A stretch of 64,000 bases of DNA from Termitomyces sp. T153. Taxonomy: Eukaryota; Basidiomycota; Agaricomycetes; Agaricales; Lyophyllaceae. Below the pieces are notes generated by a model. It worked only from the letters and a program-made list of their open reading frames with translations, made no database searches and was not told the DNA's origin. Position 1 is the stretch's first letter. Each line of letters begins with the position of its first letter. Positions 21,881-32,494 of this stretch are shown piece after piece. Made by a program: the position numbers and the translations under genes. Location of the stretch: NCBI GenBank assembly GCA_018296165.2, contig JACKQL020000007.1, forward strand, positions 310,001-374,000. Reading direction: 5' to 3'.

Positions 21881-24806
21881 TCCTTGGTTGGGGGTGCCCG
21901 GAGGTCTATGTTTTGGTGGGGTTGTGCATGGTGGGGTTTTGTCGAGCTCCAGAATATTATATTTGGTGAAAGGCATGTGGGATCAGGGCTTTGCTACACT
22001 CCAGAGTGTTGGTTCTGGTCGAAGTCATGCTCCAGAGTATTATGTCCATGGGTGGGTGTGCTTGGGTGGTGCTTTGGTGTGCTCCAGAGTGTCAATGACA
22101 AGAGGGCAGAGTTCAGGGTGATCAGTCCCAACAAGTTCCTTCTGGTCCAGAGTTGAGGTTTGTGGGTTCTAGGTCATCTATGTGACATTGCTTTCCTGGC
22201 CAAGAGTAAGTCCAGAGATGGGCAGAGGGGTCTTACATATTTCTGACACTCCCTAGAGTTTGGAGGGCTGTTGGAGTTGTATTGGTGGATGCTTCTTTGG
22301 GCAGGGGCAGTGCAGGGGTCAGTTGGGGAATGGCTCGTCCCAGCAGAGATGCTTTGGAGGCAAGGGGGAGTTTGGGGGCTGTTGTCCCATGGGTTGTTCC
22401 TTCTGGGGTAGGTGTTTCTTTCATCAGGGGAAAAGTTAGTAGTCTGGAGTCAACATGAGGGTTGCTTGGTAGGGGGTTCATTGGTTGTGTTGGCTTTGGG
22501 GGTGGTGCGGGGCTGAGGAAGGGGTCCAAGGCGCATTTTGTTGGTCTGCCATTCCAAGCGCAAGTACCAGGGGTCTGGGGTCGATGTGGGGGTTGGGATT
22601 GGGTCTTAACTTGTTGGTGGGGTTGTGTCGTGAATCAGAGGGGAAGCTCTGGAATGAGGGTTTTCTTCTAGGTTCACATCAGTGCAACAAGTAAATGTTT
22701 GATGGATATTACCACTGAGCAGCAGAGTTGTCATATAAGAGTGGCAGTGGCTCCTGGAGCCAAGCTTGGATGGGGGGAGCAGGTCTAGCTGCCTTCCGAG
22801 GTTTTGGATGAGTCTGGCCATCGTCCCTCTGTGCAAAATATTTGCTGTGTTGGGGGGAGATGGTCATTCATGATTGTTGGAGAGTGGTGGGGAAGTCAGT
22901 CGCAGGGGAGCATTGGTTTGGACTCCCCAAGAGTCATAGCAGGGTCGGGGCAAAAAATTCTTCATTTGTGCTCTGGAGTGGTCCAGAAGTTGTTGTGAAT
23001 GTGGGCGGGGGTTGGTTGCTTCTTTGGAGGGCATCATTGGTCCCTTGATTGTTGGGGCAGAGTCGGTGGGGCCACTTCATTATCCTTGGCTTTGGAGTTG
23101 GTCTCCGTTGGGTGTGGTTGGATTTGCTGGAGGTGTTGTGAATTTTGGGGGGGAGCTACTTTGAGGCTCCCAGAGTTTATTCTCTTCTTGAGAAGTGTTT
23201 TGCATTGGGGGAGGGGAGTGGGACGGTGGCAGGGCTGGGACTCCGAGGGTGGGATTGTGGCATGTGACATCCTTTGCCAGTTTTAGATGTTGATTTGGGG
23301 TGGGTGGCAATGGGGGGAAGCACTGCTCACTTCTTAGGGAAGGCATCAGCAACTTTAGGGTACTCCAGAGAGATTACTTCATATGGGGTTTGTTTCTGGG
23401 TACTCCATTGGTGTGGTCCCTGCTTGATAGACATCTTCCGGCATAGGAGCAGAGTTGTATAGAGCTGGTGGTCGGTGATTTATGCCTGTGGGGTAGGAGC
23501 TACAGGGGTATCATTGTTGAGCTGGCATTGTAGGTCCTCTTGGTTGGATGTCAAAGTCAAAGTGGGGGCCCCAGAGTTGTGTTGCTTGGGTCTGGAGTTG
23601 CATGGAAGGGTTTGGAGTGGGTCAGAGGGGTGGATCAGGGCAGCTTTGAGTTGGCACAGGGTTATTTGGGTCATTGATCCTAGCAAGGAAGTCCTCCAAA
23701 GATGTCAGAGCATATGCTCTTTGGGTCATCAGGACATTTGAGTAGGTTGATCAATGGTCTTTGGGATGATGGTGGGGCTTCTCCCTCCCTTATATGAACA
23801 TGTCAGCAAATTTAGAGTATTCTGGGGAACTACTTTGTATAGGGCCATCTTTCCTATAGTTTGTTTTGGCAGGGTGACTCCTATGCTGGGGGTTCTTGTT
23901 GTGGGAGGTGGCATAGTCTGATGGCAGGGTCCACGTCTGATGGTGGTGTGCAGGGAGGGTTGGCATCAAGGATCTTCAATGTCAGAGGTTCCAGATCAAA
24001 TGGGGGAGTGTCGAAGTAGTGGGCGGGACTCTAGAGCTGTTCCTTATTGAGAGTTGGGGTGCCGTAGTTCTCCTTGTTAATTTTGGGGTTGTGCTTTGAG
24101 GGTTGGGGCAGAGGTGTGTATTCCTTCCTTTCTTGATCACCTAGAAGCTTGGGGATTCCTTGGTCTTGTTCCGGGGTTGTTGGGGTCGGGTTGAAGGCTT
24201 TGGGCTCCTTTCATTTGTTGGGCGGAAGTGACAGCTGAGTTGGCCAGAGGGTCCTAACTGATCCCAGAAGTGGTTTCTATAATTTGGGGCATAGCATCAG
24301 TCTTGGAATCTTGCGTTATTGTGCATGGGGCTGCTGGGTTGAGCTTGATTCCAATCAACGGTGAGGCTAGCTTGGAGGTTGGTCTTTTTTGGGGAGGGTT
24401 GTAGGTGAAAGTCAGATGATCTGTTGTGTGGTGTTGGAGAAGTTGTCAAGCAATGGACCAAATTGTTGCCAGGGTTCTGAGTGAAGCCTTGGTGATGCTG
24501 GGTTTGGTCTTTGTGGAGAAGCGGAGCTGGTGAAAAAGGTATGGGAAGGGTGGGGGGTGGTTTGCAGGAGTGGTGTAGGGTTGGGCATGGGTTGGGGAGG
24601 GTGTCCATGGAGAGAGCCATTGTATGGGTGTAACCGGAGCAGAAGGGATATTTGGTGTCAGATCTATGACTCAGTGTGCCTTGGCAAATTGGGCAGGGCC
24701 ATATGAATCATAAGGGTTTCCAGGCACAGGTCAACCATAGACATCAGAATTGTTTGGTGAATGTGTGTGCAGAGCACATGCAGACATCACAAATGGGGTA
24801 AGGTAT

Positions 24807-24818
24807 AGTCTTGAGATT
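24807..24818 (-). promoter_or_regulatory. A2 primer-binding site with compensating change
   Basis: On the minus strand it reads AATCTCAAGACT, one base different from A1. It is still a perfect 12/12 complement of the altered 12-mer in its own LTR. This paired change supports self-priming. Confidence 0.7.
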
Positions 24819-24819
24819 A

Positions 24820-25953
24820 TGTCAGGTTCCACTGACCACAGGGGCTCAGCTACACTGGGCGAGTCCTTACTAGGTGGACGTAATTCCCTGCACTGACAAC
24901 TGGGCACTTAGAGGTGTTCCAAACACTGGGGACTTATGAGAATAGTTAGTGGGAATTGATCTGAGCAAGTCCAGGGAGGTCCAGAGGAGTAGAGGATGAG
25001 TTGTGAGGAAGGGGGATGGGCTTGGCAGGGTTCAGGCATAAGTCCATATGTGAGTATTGTGGGTGTGGAGGAGGTGGAGGCTACACAAATGATAGGAGCA
25101 GAGCTGGAGTTCTGATGGAGAATCAATGGAGATTGATAGGGTTCGGAGCTGAGCATGTAGCAAGGTCTGGAGTTGGTGAAAGAGTGTTGGAGGTTTGTAA
25201 TTGTAATTGCAGAGTTTGTGAGGGTGTTATGGTTGAGAGGACTTGAACATGATAGACAGAATCAAACGAGATGAGATGGAGACAAGACAAGAATGAGAAT
25301 AGATTCAGGCAGAGACATGGAACAATAATGAAATGATAATGGAATAGAGACAAGACAAGACTAGGAGACTGAGAATAAGGAAAATGAGACATGGAACACA
25401 AAACACGAGAAGAAACAATCAGAAACACATCAGGTAAGGCAGGTAATCTCAAGACTAGAGTACAAAGAGCTACTCTACATCTTATATACTGACTACTGGA
25501 GAGCTCCGGGAATGTTGGCTGTGGCAGCAGGGCTTGGTGGAGCTTGACAGAGTCAACAGGTGTTGGTTATGACTAGAGGGCAGGCCATGTTGATATGTTG
25601 ATGGGATTAATTGTTGACATGGGCCATTTCAAGATTGTTGTGATACTCCAAGGTAAGTCAGAGAAACCAGGGTGTCAAGTCAATAACATGTAATGGAGTT
25701 AGGCACAGCAGAGGAGTGGTCTCAGGGGCTCAGGAGATTCAGGGGAAGTGACAGCAGCTGTGGGGAAGACATCAGAGTTGGCCAGGGGGCTGTCAGAGTT
25801 AGCTGAGAATGCGTTGGAGTTAGCTGAGGATGCATTGGAGTTAGCCGGAGTAGGCGCGGAGTGCTGGAGAAGTTTGATGGAGCATCAGGGAGGTTCTGGG
25901 GGGACGGGGGTTTGTTGGGCAATGTACAGGGGTCCAGAAAATGGGTCATGACA
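24820..25953 (-). repeat. A2 5' LTR
   Basis: 1134 bp, starting TGTCATGACC at 25953 and ending GAACCTGACA at 24820 on the minus strand. The conserved RNA-start 12-mer reads AGTCTTGAGATT here (25445-25456 on the plus strand as its complement). Confidence 0.85.
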
Positions 25954-26149
25954 CTGCCTCTGGATTTATCAGGGATTCAACTCCCATAAGTACCCCCTAC
26001 ATGCTTTATTTACTCCCCCTCACTTAACACTAAGAAAATTCAACCCCCTAGGCTGGAAGTCCAAAGAACAATTGTAGAAACATGTACAGTATTACATGAT
26101 ATTACGCAAGGAGGGCTGATGCAGAGCACAAAAAGACAAGTCCAAGAAA

Positions 26150-27671
26150 ACTCCCTACTCCCTCTCTCCCTCTGGCTCTACCTCCGCTATCCTCCCCACT
26201 ATATCCACCTCCAGTTGGGCCACTACTGTTGCCAGAACCTCCAGGTGTCCTAGAAGCAGCTCCTACACATCCATCACCACCTCCTACCATGCCCTGGGAT
26301 CCACCATGGCCCTCCATCAGTGCTCTGCCAGCAAACAACCTATCTGCCTGACCCCCTGACTCAACTCTGTTGGGAGATCCCCAGGCATCCTCGAAAGCCC
26401 ATTGTGGATCAGTGCAGGTACTGCCAATGCTCCATCAAGGAGAATCTAGTGCTCCCAGGCCCAATCTACCATGTTATGTCGGTGCAAGAGGACTGGGGAG
26501 AAAACAGAGCTAACTTATAGAGAATTCTTCTCCACCCAGAGGCTGCCTCATTGGCAAGCCACTCCTCCTGCCTCTTCACCACCTCTACCAACACCCTGGG
26601 GACTTCTACACAAGATGCCCCCTCTGCCCACCATGCTGCCACCTCTGCCCACACCTTCAATGGCACCATCCACACCTGCAGCTCCTGAAGCTGTGACAAT
26701 TGTTCCATGGCTGTTCCCATGGCTATATCCCTATCCCTCTGCACTGCATCCCTCTCCCTCCAAGCCTCCTCCTTACAGGTAGCCAACAACTGTTCCAATC
26801 CCTCCATTTAATGTCACAGGAAGGCCTTGGCAACTGGCCACAACTCTCCTGCAGACTGTTTGACTGGGACTCCAGAGGTTGGGAAATACACTGCAGAGCC
26901 TGGAGGGCCTGCCATCACCTGCTCCTCCCATGCCTGCTTGCTCAGCCCCACCTCTAGTAAGGGGGATGCCCTCCATTTGCCCTTGTCATATGCTGTGGGG
27001 GCCCCTTCCCTCTGTCCACCCCACAGGAGCCCAACCTTCATCAGTGGGTGCTCTGCACTGCCCCCACTCTTGGCTGCATGCCAACTTGATGTAACATAGC
27101 ACCTCTTGTGCTGCAAATGATATAGAAGACACACCAATGTGTCCTGCCATAACCCCAGTGTGGGCTCCTCAAAATTGCACTGTTCTCCCCACTGAACACA
27201 AGACAAACACTGCAGGAATAGGTTAACTGGGGAAAAGATAGATTCACAATATCTGCTCACCAGGGCTGCCACTTGGCACCACTCAAGGGTTGGAGAACCC
27301 CTCACCTGCCCTACTGCTGCTACAAACTGCTCTAGCATCACCTCTGCCTGTGCAACTCTGGAGGCAGAGGGAATGGGCCAGACCACCCTGGGACCCAGGA
27401 TGGCTCTAGAATATGAGGCGAGAGCCACTCCTGCTGCTGATTACACTGGGACCCCATCTGACAAAAGCCCCAAGGGGCCTGCCACAGCCTTGAACAACTC
27501 TGTTGAGATTCTATCAGCACTCCGTAGCACAAAGACAAGACCTCACTCACAACTACAATACATCACCTGTACTTGCCTATGATCCTAATGACCTTCAGAA
27601 CCCTTAGAGGAAGAAGAGGGAGATTGGGCAGAAGAAGAAGATGCCTCTGGGGAGTATGCAGAGGAAGACAT
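26150..27671 (-). pseudogene. A3 antisense accessory gene (six-Cys cluster)
   Basis: Orthologous to the A1 antisense gene. ATG at 27671 starts MSSSAYSPEAS. The intron before the cysteine exon is 27210-27260 (GTGAGC, GTTAAC branch, CCTGCAG), ending directly before the first Cys codon as in A1. The six-Cys block spans 27099-27209 with the same length as in A1: the first pair is intact (CLSC), while the second Cys of the second pair reads Tyr. The downstream basic region, heptad helix (MEGLEQLLATCKEEA) and C-terminal exon are present. The last intron donor has decayed (ATAAGT for GTAAGT). A1 and A3 together support a six-Cys ancestor. Confidence 0.6.
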
Positions 27672-27883
27672 TGCAAAAAGTTTGGGAACCCTGGGGTACA
27701 TCTGACTCTTTTGATGACTTGGGAAGAACTCCCTGACAAATAGTGGCCACACTTTGACTTCATTCCCCATGCCACCACCACTTGCTGTGGTCTGATCAAT
27801 ATTATTCAACTTTGATTCCCATGCCCTGCTGATCCCCAAACTGTGCCCCACATCTCAAGAGTCTCAATGCTAAAGGGGAGTAA

Positions 27884-28939
27884 TGTCATGACCCGCTCCC
27901 TGGACTCCTGACATCATTTCCAGCCCACTCACTTCTCCAGAGTCCTTCCCCCAATGCCTCATCAAAACCCCCAACTATCAAACACCCTCTGCAGCCACCC
28001 CAGGTAACTCTGATGCTTCTCCAGCAAACCCCAACAGCCCCCTGGCTAACTCCAACACCTTCTCTGCAGCCATCAATGCTTCCCTTGACTCTTCTAAGCC
28101 TCTAGAACCCTCCCCAACCATTCCTAACCCCATTGTATGTCTCTGGCTCATCACCCTGACTCATCCAACCCACTCCAAAGCATCACAATGACCCCAGAGC
28201 AACCCACACCCCCAACTGATCCCATCAGAATATCACCACAGCCTGCCCCTTGATCACAACTGACACCTGTCAACTCTGCACGGCTCTGTCAAGCCCCACC
28301 ACCACACCCACTGCTCCCCAGAGCTCTCCAGTAGTCAGTATATGATCCGTAGAGTAGCACCTCATACTCTAGTCTTGATATTACATTGGTTACTTGTGTC
28401 TCATGTTTCTTTCTGTCTCTATTTCTATTTTGAGTCCCAAATCTATCTCTTCTCTCAGTCTCATCTTGTCTCGCCTCCATCTTGTCTTGATTGTCTCTAT
28501 CTCCTTTGTTTCTCTAAGTTCTTTTCATCTCCGATGTCAGTACAAACTCCACACACATGCTACAATCCCCAAACATTCTTATAACAACTCCAGACCTCAT
28601 CCATCACTCAGCCCTGGAACCCATCAAGTCTTGATTGATCCCCTGTTCAACTCTGGCTCTGCCTCCATCACTTGCAAAGCCTCTGCTTGCCCCACAATCT
28701 GTTTGTGCACCTATGAACTTGTTCCTGATGCCTGCCCAAGCCCAACATCTAATATACTTAGTCTTGGACTTCTCCAGACCACTCTGGACTTGCTTGGACC
28801 ACTTCCCTTAGCTTACCCTTGCAAGTCCCTCTAGTCTGCACCAACCCCAGAGCACTAGGTTATAAGCGCAGGACATCATGTCCACCTAGTAAGGACTTGC
28901 CCAGTGTAGCTGAGCCCCTGTAGTCAGTAGAACCTGACA
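27884..28939 (+). repeat. A3 3' LTR
   Basis: 1056 bp, TGTCATGACC...GAACCTGACA, with TATA-like sequence and AGTCTTGATATT at 28371-28382. The 5 bp after it are CAACC. Confidence 0.87.
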
Positions 28940-30047
28940 CAACCACTGCTTTCCAACAATACCTGGTTTTTTACTAATCCAAGCCATGGTTCTTGCTCAA
29001 CATCATCATCATTGTTCATCACCCCCATCACTCCACCCCATGACTCTGTCCTTGCTGAACCTATGTTCCAAGGTTCTTTTAGGCTGTTTCTGGGTTGCTT
29101 TTACCACCCTTTCCCATTCCTGCCCATACCATTCCTCACTGTTCAGTATCTGGCCCAGAATCTTGGATTCTTTACTGTGGTGCCTTGGCCTGGCACCTCC
29201 CTATATGCATTGCACAAACTGTGAAAATATTCCACTTTTTCACCTATATCCTGATGGATCTGACCCCTATCCATCCTCACCTTGTTGACTCTTGATACCA
29301 TTTACCATAACTCATCTTTGTTGCATATGTGCCTCATGCCTTGAGCAGTTTTATTCTGAGGAGGCCTTTGCCCAATTCAAAGGGGTTAGGACTTTGTTTG
29401 TTGCACATGCACCTCACACTTGCCTTCTGCAGTGATCCCTCAGCATTGGGCACACATTAGTGTGGTGTTTGAGAGTGGAGGTCTCTGCATAATTTCAGAC
29501 TTTTGTCTGTTTGCTCAAGGATTGACATGTTCAGTGGCTAGTCACTGCCACTTTCCACTCTGCTTTTCACCTTCCATGTTCTGGGAATGTGGACATTTCT
29601 TTCAATATCCTTTCTGTGGTCACCCACTGCCTACTTTATTTCATGTATCTTCCCTCTCAACACTTGCTTTTTTTTCTGGGAGGGGGAGGGACATAGATAG
29701 AACCTGGAACAAGATTTTGGAGGGTGCATGGGAGGGGAGGATGGAGCAACTATGGAGCAGAGGACAACACAACTCAGCAAACTATGAACATGGCACTAGT
29801 GAGCCTTCAGAATTTTTTTTTCTCTTTCTAGTTGAGATTATGTTCACTGCTCAAGATTATGGACACAATCTGAAGGGGGGTATGTAATGGACCGGGCCCT
29901 CTGGCCTATTTTGGACTTAGTAGCACAGCCACCCCCCCCCCCTAGTCTTTGTCCTTACCACTGTGTATAGTCACCTTTTCCACTATAGAATTGGGTCATA
30001 CACACTTGGGACTGGGGACTGAGGCTTACCTGTAACCAACTGTTACA
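28940..30047 (+). mobile_element. 3' end of an LTR element with a 165-bp LTR (element D)
   Basis: About 930 bp without a recognisable protein motif ends in the purine tract CTGAAGGGGGGTA. A short LTR-like unit follows, TGTAATGG...CTGTTACA (29883-30047), containing a run of 12-13 C. The left part was cut off by A3, and LINE coding sequence resumes directly after 30047. Copia or another small-LTR class is possible; only the boundary signals support the call. Confidence 0.5.
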
Positions 30048-31343
30048 TGGATGCCCATGCAGGGCTCCTTCCCATGGATGTGAGGATCAAGAAAATAGGC
30101 ATTACTGCAGCAGCAAGGACAGTGATGATTGCAGACATGAACCCAGTCTGCAAGATGGCAGAGAGAGCAGCAACATTTGTTAAGAGATGCAGATCCCCCC
30201 TTCACCACATCATCCAAGCCTGAAGGATCTCCCCAAAAGCCATGGAGACCATTGCCATAGTGAGGCATCCACTGGAATGGAGGTGCCCTATCAGAGTCAT
30301 ACAAGAGGAAACAAAGGAAGAGGCAAAGGAGAGGGAATGGGGGATTAAGGTGGATGTGCAGATTTACACCACTGGTTTGGGGAATGGGAGCAAGATTGGA
30401 GCAGTGGCAGTATTGTACAGGGGGATGGAAAAGACAAAGGTGATGAGGAAATTCCTAGGCAGGGAGGAGGACCACACCATGTTTGAAGGGGAGTGTGTAG
30501 GGCAAGTGTTGGAATTTGAGCTGCTGCAGAGAGAAATCACAGGGTAAAGAAGAATCAAGACTGTAACAATGGGAACTGACAACCAAGCAAGAATGAAGGC
30601 ACTGGAGGTGCCAGGAGGGGGAATGGCAAGATATATTGTGGACAAGGTATTGGAAGGGATCTAGAAGGTTAAGGAGAGTGACCCAAGCATTGATATCACA
30701 TTATACTGGACACCATGGCACATGGGGATACCTGGCAACAAGCATGCCAACAAGGAGGCAAAAAGGGGTGCTGAAGGCAGGGAAACAGAGCTGCAGGGAC
30801 TACCATTTCTCAACAAGCCACTCAAGACCTCCAGGGCAGTAGTGCTGGCTAGACACAAGAAGAGATGGAGAGCTGAAGCAGAGGAGAAGCTAAGGGCATC
30901 TCCAATGTTTGGGAGGTTGAAAGCAATTTACACAAATACACCCAGCATGAAGACCATCACACAGACATTGGCTAGCATACTGAGGAGACAAGCATTGAGC
31001 TTGATGCAGCTGAGAACAGGGCATTGCCCCCTGAACCACTACTTGCATTGGTTCAAGAAATCAGACATGCCAACATGCCCAGCATGCCACCAGGCAGATG
31101 AGATGGTCAAGCACTTCCTCCTCCACTGCAGTGCACATGCAAGACAGTGGCATGAACTGTCAAAGATAGTGGACCTAGAGACAGAAGCCTTGAGCAAGCT
31201 TCTGAGCAATGCCAAATCAGCAAAAGCCCTGTTCCAGTACATAAACAGCATGGGACATTTCAAGAGGACTTATGGGGACCTGAAGATTATTGAGGGCATG
31301 ACAAACAGCAAACCAAAGGAGGTGGGGAGGAAAGGCAGGAAAT
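30048..31343 (+). pseudogene. LINE (Tad/I-like) ORF2 C terminus: RNase H and zinc knuckle
   Basis: The frame first gives GLLPMDVRIKKIGITAAART, typical of the region between RT and RNase H. RNase H begins at about 30350 with IYTTGLGNGSKIGAVAV, where the expected catalytic Asp (YTDGSG) reads Thr. It continues through GTDNQARMKAL and GIPGNKHANKEAK. The end has TGHCPLNHYL and the knuckle CPACHQADEMVKHFLLHC (about 31075). One or two stops interrupt it. The RT and endonuclease are absent upstream, as expected of a 5'-truncated or interrupted LINE. Confidence 0.85.
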
Positions 31344-31609
31344 GATGAGATGGGGCAGAGCACTGGGGGGGACAACATTTTCTCTGATTCTTTCTTTATT
31401 TCTTTCCTGTTATCTCTAACAACATGATTTACAGTAGCTATGCCAACTTTGGTTTTATAAGGCCAACAGCCCAATTTCCAGGCACATCTCAGGCAACTGC
31501 ACAAGCAGGAGCCAGTAGACTAGCAAACACAGTACAACAGTAATGCTACATAGTCCTCTAGATAGCAGTAGAACCCAACATAGGGTGAGGCTCCAGTGGG
31601 TATAGGAGT

Positions 31610-31653
<44 letters not shown>
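31344..31653 (+). repeat. LINE 3' UTR ending in an (ATC)14 tail
   Basis: Non-coding sequence after the LINE stop ends in about 14 ATC units (31611-31653). Simple-repeat tails mark the 3' ends of many LINEs. CpG-normal sequence begins soon after. Confidence 0.6.
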
Positions 31654-31655
<2 letters not shown>

Positions 31656-32494
31656 TGAACCTTTTATGTAGGCTTAGCCCTGTCTCCTCCTGTCTCCCAT
31701 CATGAGATGTGTTAGATCACAGAGATAAAATCAAGAACAAGATCAACAGTGAGATATTAGAAAGCTGAAGAAACATACAGGTTGGACAATTGCAGGGAAA
31801 ATACTGTGTTGATGCCTATGTCTAATACAATGCAGTAGGTCAATTTTTTTATGACTATTGATTGTTGATAAAGTACGAAATAAGTAAGACAAAGCCACAA
31901 TATGAAGAAACAGAGAATCAGGGTAAGTTTAGGAGTGACGAAATAATGAGGTAGGGAAAAGAAAGGACGGATGCCGTTGGAGAAAGGACGGATGCCGTTG
32001 GTGAGTATGAGGTTTATGACAAAACGGCATTTGTCGACATGTCCCGGCAAGCGCGGCCATCGACCAATCAACCAAACAAAGGTCAAAGAGTTGTAACCGT
32101 TATGAAAGGGGCAGTAGCTCAGGCCAGGTTGAAACTGAAAATAGGTATTGTAAATACATTTCCCCACCAAATCTCTACTACTAAAGATGTCCTCCTGCTG
32201 AAAAAAGTTTTTTGTCCGACTGAAGGGTCCGAGCTACATAGTATGTGCCAGTGTGTCTACGAATTCGAACCCACCGGACTTGGATCGCCGTCGTTTCTCT
32301 GCTGACCTGTGATATCTTATGGTTCGCCGCTTTCACCGGCATCCTAAATTTGTTCAATTATCGCATGGGAATATTGACAACCAAAAGCGTCTGGGGAACC
32401 GTAACAATACGCTACTTAAGATGCTTTCATGTTCAGTTACTCCACTGCCGTCCTCCCTTGACTGTTTTTGTCTCTAACAAGGCCACACTGCTAA
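31654..32494. other. Intergenic region upstream of the MFS gene; 21-bp duplication
   Basis: No convincing gene. A 21-bp unit (GAAAGGACGGATGCCGTTGG plus one base) is tandemly duplicated at 31961-31981 and 31982-32002. CpG becomes frequent from about 31940. Short open frames here lack family similarity. The promoter of the MFS gene must lie within this stretch. Confidence 0.5.

Larger units (their letters stand above)
21881..25953 (-). mobile_element. Family A copy A2: 5' LTR plus 2.9 kb interior without pol
   Basis: On the minus strand a family A 5' LTR (24820-25953) is followed by a primer site (24807-24818) and a gag-like opening related to A1 (YG-PVPGNPY against YGRLVPENPY). About 2.9 kb of Pro/Ser/Thr-rich translation follows with many TGA stops and no RT, integrase or knuckle. 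The plus strand is strikingly G and T rich throughout. No 3' LTR was found at the left end. It may be a non-autonomous derivative or a diverged gag. Calling the interior protein-coding is not justified. Confidence 0.6.
25954..28939 (+). mobile_element. Family A copy A3, 3' half
   Basis: It begins in sequence equivalent to A1 position about 18665 (TATTTATCAGGGATTCAACT region). It continues through the antisense accessory gene, a polypurine tract (27871-27883) and a complete 3' LTR (27884-28939). The 5' half is missing, replaced at 25953 by the A2 LTR. CpG depletion is heavy. Confidence 0.85.

Noticed and set aside
21900..24620. Long minus-strand open frames as Pro-rich host genes
   Set aside because: They follow from the strong C-rich composition of that strand, have no conserved motif or intron pattern, and sit inside a family A element after its primer site.
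30026..30304. Cys-rich minus-strand frame
   Set aside because: It overlaps the LINE coding strand, whose plus-strand translation matches known LINE sequence; the minus frame is a shadow.
31611..31653. CRISPR-like or functional repeat array
   Set aside because: It is a plain (ATC)n microsatellite at a LINE 3' end; there are no spacers, and the genome is eukaryotic.
32039..32305. Small plus-strand gene upstream of the MFS permease
   Set aside because: No family similarity and no splice or codon signal beyond an open frame; it lies in the probable promoter region.
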